DNA from: Aquilaria yunnanensis
Lineage: Eukaryota; Streptophyta; Magnoliopsida; Malvales; Thymelaeaceae
Length of the DNA: 64,000 bases
Assembly (NCBI GenBank): GCA_039654915.1
Contig: CM077594.1
Coordinates: forward strand, 109,878,893-109,942,892
Direction of reading: 5' to 3'
In this document: positions 36,002 through 44,193 of the stretch, one piece after another
Layout: each line of letters starts with the position of its first letter
How positions within the stretch are numbered: position 1 is the stretch's first letter
Position numbers and translations under genes: made by a program
The notes under the pieces: generated by a model
Databases searched by the model: none
What the model saw: only the letters and a program-made list of their open reading frames with translations
Told to the model about the DNA's origin: nothing

Positions 36002-38143
36002 AAGTGAAGATTTCGAGCTAGAATTACATTGACTTTGGAAGGCCTCCAAGTCAGATCTGACCTAACAGTTCACACACATTTTTGAATGACAAGGAATCCT
36101 TTGAATAAACTTGTATCTTTGATAGCTTGCCAAAGTAATCTAATAGTAAAAATCTCCTAGATTTAGTCTAGAATCTAGGGTGTAGTCTTTGTTAAATGGG
36201 CACCTGGTATTCTTTTTCTTGGTACAACAAAAAGATATAATATGTGCATTCTACCACTTTTTACTAAAATTTCATTTTTACATCCACATATTCTACCACT
36301 TTCTACCAAAAATTTCATTTTTCTTACATCTATCTCTCACTCTTTGCCATTATACTATCCATTATTACCATCACACTTTACTTTGTAAACAATACTACTC
36401 GTGGGTGAAAATAAAAGTTAAGGGAGATTTGATAGTAATGATCTTCAAAGTGCTACCAAATCTAGTAAGAAGGATTCCAAATGTTGCACCTCAACCCTCA
36501 AAAGGAATTCACAGTGATTATCAACATCCTTGCAAGAAGTCTGGGGTTAGCTTCCAAAGAAGTTAGCTCTCATATTAAATGACTTCAGTGGCCTCCCAAT
36601 TCTCACAAATGCTCAACACAAGAAAAAGTTCTCAGTCTTACGCAACACAAATTCTCAAAAAAAAAAAAGTTCGTCCCTTCTATCAAATGACAACAAGGAA
36701 AAATTCAAAATCCAAAGCAAAAAGAGACTGAGAGTAAGCACAAGCAAGTAAAGCCACTTGTGTCATCTCACTTCAAGAGGGCTATGATTTTACTTCTCAG
36801 CAACACAAATTCTAAAAAAGAAAGAAGTTCATCCCTTCCATCAAAAAACAATAAGGGAAAATTCAAAACCAAAAATGACTAAGAACAAGCACGAGCAAGC
36901 AAGGCCACTTGAGTCATCTCACTTCAAGAGAGTTATCAAGTATGTCATCACCATAGCTCACAAAAAAAAAAGGAAAGGGAAACAAAGAAAAAAAAACAAA
37001 CAAAAAAGAAAAGAAACGAAGCTCAAGTTAGAGCCAAAGAAAGAAAAAGAAAAAAAGTGAGCTATGGATTCTAGACTGAAAACCTGCAAAGGCGGTTTAG
37101 AAGACAAAAGCAACCCTCAAGACAAGCGTACATAAAGATTACGATAGTTGGGGGGCAACAGGTGAGGTCCAACTTTCTAGAAAACGTGGCAAGTTTGAGG
37201 TCATCACTATTAAGTTTTTTTTTACCATAATCAAATTTGCTCACGAGTAGTATTAAAAGACCCTTCTTTCACACCATTAAAACTTAACTTCCTTCAGACT
37301 TAATATCCTCATTCAGCTAAAAGACTATCATTGTGAATTATGTTTCTACTTTATTTAATACTGCTCACGAGCAGTGTTAAAAGACTCTTCTTTCACGCCA
37401 CTCAAGCTTAACTTTCCTCAGACCTAAAATTTACCTCTCGATATCATTCTCATTCAGTTAAAAGGCTATTATTGTGAATCATGTTTCTACCTTATTGCCT
37501 TGCACAGTTTATGTCTTCGAGTTGGAAAGGGAAGAATGGCAGGATATTTTAATTAAAAACAAAGACCGTAAATTACTTTGTCAAGCTTTGCAAATTGATG
37601 AAAGCTTTTCTTTAAGGCCAAACCATTATTCATTAATGTGTGTAGACTTAAAAGTGAGGAGATAGCTTGAGTCTTTCTTTAATAAGATGTGGTTCTTGTA
37701 AGAGAAATTTACGATCAAGTGCCATCACAAAGGTCTAGAAATGCTCGACCTTCTGTTAAATTAAAGGCGAGATGATACCTTTTATCCACATAAATACCAT
37801 ATTCAGGGGAGCAAAGTAGTCTCTACGAAGCGTAAGAGGAGTACTGCCAACAAAGAAGTTCAATAGATAAGGGGGCAAGTCTTATGGATCAAAACATGAG
37901 TTCAAGGAAGAGCAATCATTCAGATTATAACATGGGGATAAGTAAGTGTCGGCACGGTCACAAGAAAAGGGGCAAAGCAGACATTGGAAGATAAGCCTTC
38001 GATGATATGAAATCCATAACAGGGACAATTGTCCAGAGAAGCATAAAGAGATTCAATGATAGTCCAAGAAGGCAATCACAAAGAGGATCCAGTAAAGCAA
38101 AGATATGAAGAACTAGATCAATCCAAAAAAATAAAAATAAAAA

Positions 38144-38175
<32 letters not shown>

Positions 38176-38745
38176 AGAACCATCAATTACACATGCTTTG
38201 CATTCATGCATTTCACATCATGCATGCATGACTTTTACATGATAGGAATCAAATGGGAAACACATCCACCGCACCGTTACAGCAGTATAAGCTGAGATCT
38301 CAATAATATCAGCTCTTACCAATCTATCACTGGATACACAGATAATATGCGGGACCAACCCGCATCAGGAATTCAAGGATAAAGTAGACAATATTGTCAA
38401 AATCTTGGCTACCGATTCAATAATCCAGGCTACACCTGAATGGACAGAATTGACGCCAGCTTAGCTGTATCCAAGATAAGAAATAGCTATGGTCAAAGAT
38501 AAGCGCGGATATCGAGAAATATTGTCGTCGAAAGTAGACAATGGATTCAATAATCAAGGACTGGATCAATGTCATGCCTAACGAGATATCAAAGATAAGA
38601 AATATCTATGATACCAAAATAAAGTAGGATCCACTTTTCCGGTTAAACGGCGGATACGGTACTCCGTGACTCTCAAGTCGGTTCTCTCAGTTGCCCATAA
38701 TAACTGATTCTTTCCTCTCTTCTTTCTTTTACTTCCCTCTAGAAA
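36002..38745. other. Non-coding internal region where pol would be expected
   Basis: 2.7 kb with no reverse transcriptase, integrase or protease motif in the available frames. Around 37060-37110 the phrase GACTGAAAACCTGCAAAGGCG resembles the region after pol in Tat elements, so pol was deleted rather than mutated. A lysine-rich ORF at 36875-37060 is A-rich low complexity. An AAAAAT run lies at 38125-38175. The small frame at 37474-37665 has no recognised domain. Confidence 0.5.
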
Positions 38746-39294
38746 ATGGATCCTACTCTTTCTGTCTTACGAAAATATTTTCCTTCTCTCCCAATGAACA
38801 TTCTCAAAAAGATCTACCAAGTTCGCTGTGAATGATTAAGAGTTCTGATGCACAAAGGAATCCCTGAAGATGTGCGGTGGTTAATCGAAGCCAAGGTTCG
38901 TCTGGCAGGTGAAATCCCAGAGGCATTTGTGTCTCACATGCCTGGTATAGGCAAAAGCTCTTATGCCAAAAAGCGAAGAGCGAAAAGGTTACAAGTCTGC
39001 CATAAATGTGGACGGTGGACTTGTAATACTAAATGTCGTTCTTTAGGGATGATCTCTGATAATCGAGAAGATAAAATACGATTCATTAAGAATGGCCTGA
39101 GTGAGGACTCGTTGGATGATATCCAATTGACTCTTGAGACGCATTCTTATGGATCTGTGCAACGTGAACTTCTTGGTTTATGGAGCATTTTTCATGAAGA
39201 ATGAAACCGTTACAGTCCCGGGAATCTGACTGTAAATGACCCTGTTTGCCAGCTTGTAAGAAAACTGGATGGGAAGCAAATCCTCGACTCATAG
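38746..39294 (+). pseudogene. Cysteine-rich nucleic-acid-binding-like ORF, cargo copy 1 (broken)
   Basis: 549 nt, same length as copies 2 and 3, with a TGA at 38833-38835 (codon 30) and a second TGA at 39202-39204 before the natural end at 39292-39294. The longest open piece is 38848-39204. It keeps the G-K-S-x-Y-A-K-K-R-R-A-K-R basic stretch followed by C-x2-C-x4-C-x3-C. This layout resembles the nucleic-acid-binding cysteine-rich proteins of carlaviruses and relatives, as explained for copy 3. Substitutions but no length changes separate it from the others. Broken, so probably not translated into a full product. Confidence 0.7.
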
Positions 39295-39581
39295 AAGCCG
39301 TTAATGCCGTTACTAGACATAAATCAGTGGAAGATGTGAGCCACAGTCACAATTACTGTACATACAGTTTGTTATATTTGGAAAAGTTTTCATTTTCTTT
39401 TGACAGATGTACAGGCTCCCCTAAGTGTAATTGACACGTTATCCCTTTTCATCACTATAAATGCGTGTTCTTCCTTCTGATTAAGCAGCGGATAAGATAC
39501 CCCGTGACTTCTAAAGTCGGTTATTCCAGTCTCCTACAATAACTGATTCATTCCCTCTCCTCTCAAATTCTTCTCTAATCA

Positions 39582-40130
39582 ATGGATTCTACTCTTTCTG
39601 CACTGCGAAAATACTTTCCTTCCCTTCCAATAAAAGTCCTTAAAAAGATCTACCTTGCTAGATGTGAAAGAATCAGAGTTTTTACACGCAAAGGCATTCC
39701 CGATAATGTGCAGTGGATAATTGAAGCTAAGGTCCGTCTGGCGGGTGAAGTTCCAGATGCATTTATGCCCCGCATGCCCGGTTTAGGTAAAAGCCGTTAT
39801 GCCAAAAGGTGAAGAGCAAAGAGACTAGGCGTGTGTTATAAATGTGGGCGATGGAATTGTAATACTAAATGTCACTCTTTAGGATACATCTCCATAAATC
39901 GTGAAGATAAAAGAAATTTCATTAAGAATGACCTGCGTAAGGAATCTCTGGAAGATATCCGAGACACTTTTGAAACGCATTTTTGTGGAAAAGTGCAAGG
40001 TGAAATTATCGGTTTATGGAGGACTTACCATAAAGAACGAAACCGTTACAGTCTTGGGAATGTGACTTTAAACGACCCTGTTTGTCAGTTTGTAAGAAAA
40101 CTGGATGGGAAGCAAATCCCCGACTTATAG
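39582..40130 (+). pseudogene. Cysteine-rich nucleic-acid-binding-like ORF, cargo copy 2 (one stop)
   Basis: 549 nt, one internal TGA at 39810-39812 that falls inside the basic stretch, just before the four cysteines, so the N-terminal 76 codons are open and the zinc-finger-like part follows as a second frame piece (39831-40130 has its own ATG). A TATA-like box (CTATAA, 39455-39460) lies 120 bp upstream. Motifs as in copy 3. Confidence 0.7.
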
Positions 40131-40280
40131 AAGACATTGAAGCCATTACTAGATATAAATCAGTGGAAGATGAGAGCCACAGTCATGATTGCTGTACATA
40201 TAAGCTGTCATTTGTCTTTTCTTTTGACAATAATGTACTTGCTTTTGTAAGTGTAAATTAACGCATTATCCCTTTCATCA

Positions 40281-40290
40281 CTATAAATAT
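40281..40290 (+). promoter_or_regulatory. TATA-like box before cargo copy 3
   Basis: CTATAAATAT, inside the shared phrase ATCACTATAAAT that also precedes copy 2 (39452-39462), 55 bp before the copy 3 start codon. The LOG-type gene has CTATAAATAT at 41271-41280. Role inferred from position and repetition. Confidence 0.45.
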
Positions 40291-40344
40291 GTGTTAGTTA
40301 TTTTCGTTTCCTACAATCACTAATTTCTTTCTTTGCCTCCTTCA

Positions 40345-40893
40345 ATGGAGTATTCTCTTTCCGCCCTACGAAAGTATTTTCCTTCCTTCCCAATAAATGT
40401 TCTTAAAAAGATTTATCAAGCTAGATGTAAACGATTCAGAGTATTTATGCACAAAGGCATTCCTGATAATGTGCGGTGGCTAATTGAAGCTAAGGTTCGT
40501 TCAGCTGGTGAAGTTCCCGAATCGTTCTTGCCCCGTATGCCCGGCTTTGGTAAAAGCGCTTATGCCAAAAAAAGAAGAGCAAAGAGGCTAGGCGTTTGTC
40601 ATAATTGTGGATGGTGGATTTGCGGCAATAAATGTCGTTCTCCAGGAGTGATTACCAGAAATCGTAATGATAGAATAAGATTCATCAAGAATGGCCTGCG
40701 TAAGGAATCTTTGGATGATATCCTATTAACTTTTGAAACACATTCTTGTGAAATAGTGCAATGGGAAATTATGGATTTATGGTGGACTTTCCGTAAAGAA
40801 CAGGATCGTTACAGTCTTGGAAATCTGACTTTTAATGACCCAGTTTGCCAGTTTGTGAGAAAACTGGATGGGATGCAAATCGCCGATTCATAG
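40345..40893 (+). CDS. Cysteine-rich nucleic-acid-binding-like protein, cargo copy 3 (open)
   Basis: 182 aa, fully open. The N-terminal 65 residues (start MEYSLSALRKYFPSF) are helical and basic. Then GKSAYAKKRRAKR (69-81) and cysteines 85, 88, 93 and 97 (C-x2-C-x4-C-x3-C), a likely zinc site. The C-terminal half is acidic and aromatic with the conserved-looking NDPVCQFVRKLDG. A basic Arg/Lys stretch directly before closely spaced cysteines is the signature of the cysteine-rich nucleic-acid-binding proteins of carlaviruses, allexiviruses and vitiviruses, some of which suppress RNA silencing. That match is by eye and covers only the middle. No intron, no membrane span. I cannot exclude a plant zinc-binding protein or a gag-derived origin. 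The start 12 nt upstream (40333) is possible but the shared copy length favours 40345. Confidence 0.62.
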   Translation: MEYSLSALRKYFPSFPINVLKKIYQARCKRFRVFMHKGIPDNVRWLIEAKVRSAGEVPESFLPRMPGFGKSAYAKKRRAKRLGVCHNCGWWICGNKCRSPGVITRNRNDRIRFIKNGLRKESLDDILLTFETHSCEIVQWEIMDLWWTFRKEQDRYSLGNLTFNDPVCQFVRKLDGMQIADS

Positions 40894-41224
40894 AAGGCAT
40901 TGAAGCCGTTACTGGATGCAAAATCAGTGGAAGACATGAACCAAAGTCACGATTACTGTACATGCTAGCTGTCGCTTTTGAAATTATCCTCCCAATAATG
41001 TACCCACTCCTGACATGAGATACAGTTATGACTACTGTATATAGCAGCTACTTTTGAAATTTTCCTTCTCTTCCAACAATCACGTATCTACTCCTGACGT
41101 AAGCTACAGTAGTGACTACTGTACATGCTAGCAGCTATTTTGAAAATTTTCCTCCTCTTTTAACGATAGTGTACCCATACCTGACCAGAGTTATACTCGT
41201 GACTACTGTGAATAGCTGGCAATA
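40894..41224 (+). repeat. Short tandem repeats between cargo copy 3 and the LOG-type gene, with an as-1-like motif
   Basis: Four diverged units of about 79-87 bp, anchored by GATTACTGTA/GACTACTGTA at 40951, 41030, 41114 and 41201, each with a CCTGAC or similar phrase. TGACGTAAG occurs at 41095-41103, the same core as the as-1 element of caulimovirus promoters. The same phrase ACAGTCAC-ATTACTGTACAT also follows copies 1 and 2 (near 39345 and 40180), showing that ORF plus spacer were duplicated as cassettes. A promoter role is inference. Confidence 0.5.
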
Positions 41225-41311
41225 ATGTATCCATTCTTGAAAATAAAATTATTGCCTTATCTCTTCATCTCTATAAATATATCTTTTTTTCTCACAAGGG
41301 TAAGGATAGGA

Positions 41312-41941
41312 ATGGAGAAAACCCCAACTCGTAAATCCCGAAGTATTTGTGTATTTTCTGGGGCTTTTCCTGGAAAAGATGAAGAGTATTTAAAGGCAGC
41401 CAACCATTTGGGTAGAGTATTAGCTGAGCGAAAAATACATTTAGTTTATGGAGGAGGTAGTGTCGGATTAATGGGAGGTGTAGCATCAGCAGCATCTTTA
41501 GGAGGAAGTCAAGTTTTGGGCATCATCCCTGGACCTTTGAAATTTGTTTCTGGGGGCACGATTGGAGAAGAATTAGTGGTTAAAAATTTGAAAGAGCGTG
41601 TGTTACAAATGCTTTTAAATGCTGATGCTTTTATCGCTTTACCAGGTGGTTTTGGCACATTGGGAGAAGTCTTTCAAATTGCTTCCATGGCCCAACTTAA
41701 TTTGCATAAGAAACCCATTGGGCTTTTAAATGTTAACAATTTCTTTACAGGTCTGATAGCTTTTATGGATTATGCTATGCCGAAGAATTTCATATCAAGA
41801 GTGGCACGGCGAATCATAATATCCGCAACAACTGCTGAAGAATTGCTAGATAAAATACAAGCTTTTGTTCCTGAACCAGATCCAGCAATGATTCAGATAG
41901 ACTGGACACGACAGTCTTTCCCGACCAGTTCACTCCCATAA
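41312..41941 (+). CDS. LOG-type cytokinin riboside 5'-monophosphate phosphoribohydrolase, intronless, carried inside the retrotransposon
   Basis: 209 aa from the ATG at 41312 (an in-frame ATG at 41225 adds 29 residues but overlaps the TATA-like box, so it is less likely). Motifs in order: RSICVFSGAFPGK near the start, YGGGSVGLMG (46-55), KER with Arg 96 and PGGFGTLGE (111-119) with Glu 119. These correspond to the lysine-decarboxylase-like fold and the PGGxGTxxE motif of LOG enzymes, with the catalytic-type Arg and Glu retained. The usual MHxRK segment is changed (LKERV, K to V). LOG enzymes convert cytokinin nucleotides to active free bases in the cytosol. Plant LOG genes normally have several introns; this one has none, which suggests a reverse-transcribed copy. 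The frame is open despite its place in a transposon. Whether it is expressed is unknown. Confidence 0.85.
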   Translation: MEKTPTRKSRSICVFSGAFPGKDEEYLKAANHLGRVLAERKIHLVYGGGSVGLMGGVASAASLGGSQVLGIIPGPLKFVSGGTIGEELVVKNLKERVLQMLLNADAFIALPGGFGTLGEVFQIASMAQLNLHKKPIGLLNVNNFFTGLIAFMDYAMPKNFISRVARRIIISATTAEELLDKIQAFVPEPDPAMIQIDWTRQSFPTSSLP

Positions 41942-42496
41942 TGGTCCTCTACTCACCCTGTTGAAGTATTGTGGAAGAAAGAAGCGATTTGATCCGTTTT
42001 TCTTGTCCTTTAGTTTTATTATCAGCATTTTCTTTCGCGTTTCAGTTTTTCCTTTCAGGGAATTTCTTTTTTTTTTTTATAATATAGTTTCGTCCAGGCT
42101 GATATTAAAACTATAGGACAATGCCTTTAGGTTGGAATGGCTGAGTAAAGAGTAATTTTTGTTACTCTTAAGACGCATCCTATTAGGTCTACTAGGCATA
42201 ACATTTTGGGGTAGTTAAGCTTTAACCTTATTCGGATGACATATCTCACAAGGGAATCTATATTTACTGAAGAAAATATTAGATGAACCTTGAATATTGA
42301 TTCCAAACATCCGTTCCCTTTACATAATTTGTCAGTGTTATTGTCATCATCAAGATTCACTCGTTTTATCGAAGCCTAATTCTTTGCGCTCGCCTATTAT
42401 GAAAATTCACACTTTCGAAGAAAATTATTCCAATTTCAATTGCTTTCATATAAATTTCTCTCGATGTCCTAAGGAAAGCTCCTTAGTCTCAAAATC
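41942..42496. other. 3' flank of the LOG-type gene
   Basis: About 550 bp, T-rich, no ORF or repeat supported; leads into the minisatellite. Confidence 0.5.
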
Positions 42497-44030
42497 AATT
42501 TTCATCATCAGGGTTTTAAGGATGGAACCTTTGCCTCGAAAAGAATTAATTTTCATCATCGGGGTTTTAAGGATGGAACCTTTGCCTCGAAAATAATCAA
42601 TTTTCATCATCGGGGTTTTAAGGATGGAACCTTTGCCTCGAAAATAATCAATTTTCATCATCGGGGTTTTAAGGATGGAACCTTTGCCTCGAAAATAATC
42701 AATTATCAATCCGAGGTTTTAAGGATGGAACCTTTGCCTCGAAAACAATCAATCAATTCAAGGTTTTAAGGATGGAACCTTTACCTCGACATCAATCAAT
42801 CAATCCGAGGTTTTAAGGATGGAACCTTTGCCTCGAAATCAATCAATCAATCTGAGGTTTTAAGGATGAAATCTTTGCCTCGAGATCAATCAATCAATCC
42901 GAGGTTTTAAGGATGGAACCTTTGCCTCGAAATCAATCAATCAATCCGAGGTTTTAAGGATGGAACCTTTGCCTCGAGATCAATCAATCAATTCGAGGTT
43001 TTAAGGATGGAACCTTTACCTCGACATCAATTATCAATCCGAGGTTTTAAGGATGGAACCTTTGCCTCGAAAACAACCAATTTTCATCATCGGGGTTTTA
43101 AGGATGGAACCTTTGCCTCGAGATCAATCAATCAATTCGAGGTTTTAAGGATGGAACCTTTACCTCGACATCAATCAATCAATCCGAGGTTTTAAGGATG
43201 GAACCTTTGCCTCGAAATCAATCAATCAATCTGAGGTTTTAAGGATGAAATCTTTGCCTCGAGATCAATCAATCAATCCGAGGTTTTAAGGATGGAACCT
43301 TTGCCTCGAAATCAATCAATCAATCCGAGGTTTTAAGGATGGAACCTTTGCCTCGAGATCAATCAATCAATTCGAGGTTTTAAGGATGGAACCTTTACCT
43401 CGACATCAATTATCAATCCGAGGTTTTAAGGATGGAACCTTTGCCTCGAAAACAACCAATTTTCATCATCGGGGTTTTAAGGATGGAACCTTTGCCTCGA
43501 GATCAATCAATCAATCCGGGGTTTTAAGGATGGAACCTTTGCCTCGAGATCAATTATCAATCCGAGGTTTTAAGGATGGAACCTTTGCCTCGAAAACAAT
43601 CAATCAATTCGAGGTTTTAAGGATGGAACCTTTACCTCGACATCAATCAATCAATCCGAGGTTTTAAGGATGGAACCTTTGTCTCGACATCAATCAATCA
43701 ATTCGAGGCTTTAAGGATGGAACCTTTACCTCGACATCAATCAATCAATCCGAGGTTTTAAGGATGGAACCTTTGCCTCGAAATCAACCAATCAATCTGA
43801 GGTTTTAAGGATGGAACCTTTGCCTCAAAATCAATCAATCAATCTGAGGTTTTAAGGATGAAATCTTTGCCTCGAGATCAATCAATCAATTCAAGGTTTT
43901 AAGGATGGAACATTTGCCTTGAAATCAATCAATCAATTCGAGGTTCTAAGGATGGAACCTTTGCTTCGAAATCAATCAATCAATCCGAGGTTTTAAGGAT
44001 GGAACCTTTGCCTCAGAAACAATCAATTTT
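42497..44030 (+). repeat. Minisatellite of about 32 units, 45-50 bp each, with hairpin potential
   Basis: Each unit carries the phrase TTTTAAGGATGGAACCTTTG, framed by CGAGG and CCTCG, plus an ATCAATCAATC spacer. Inside one unit CGAGG pairs with CCTCG and AAGG with CCTT, so every unit can fold into a small hairpin. The first four units have a different spacer (TTTTCATCATCGGGG) and a 50-bp period; later ones are mostly 45-48 bp. An eight-unit block of about 379 bp is repeated (about 42760-43138 and 43139-43517), a higher-order structure. One degenerate unit follows at 44055-44085. The overlapping ORFs are shadows, since the periods are not multiples of three. Confidence 0.92.
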
Positions 44031-44179
44031 CCTTCAACGATAGGAGAGCTCCTATCGCCGGGGTTCTAAGGAGAGTTTCTTAACCTCAGGATTTAGGCGG
44101 TGAAAAGGTTTTCAATGCCTAGCTAAGCCGGACGAAATTTGCTAACTAACTTTGCATACATCATGTCCCATGAAGCATG

Positions 44180-44193
44180 CAAAGGGGGGCAGC
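44180..44193 (+). other. Polypurine tract of the Tat-like element
   Basis: CAAAGGGGGGCAGC directly before the TGTTGACACCC of the 3' LTR. Confidence 0.8.

Noticed and set aside
36875..37060. Lys-rich 61-codon ORF in the retrotransposon
   Set aside because: Polylysine reading of A-rich sequence.
34706..41941. Pararetrovirus (caulimovirid) insertion
   Set aside because: TGACGTAAG and TATA-like boxes suggested one, but there is no movement protein, coat or reverse transcriptase, and LTRs with target duplication frame the block.
42446..43667. ORFs through the minisatellite on both strands (for example 42446-42709, 43007-43195, 43386-43667)
   Set aside because: They are readings of the same repeat unit in different frames. 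The unit lengths are not multiples of three.
42497..44030. CRISPR array
   Set aside because: Regular repeats, but units are contiguous with no unique spacers, and this is plant nuclear DNA.
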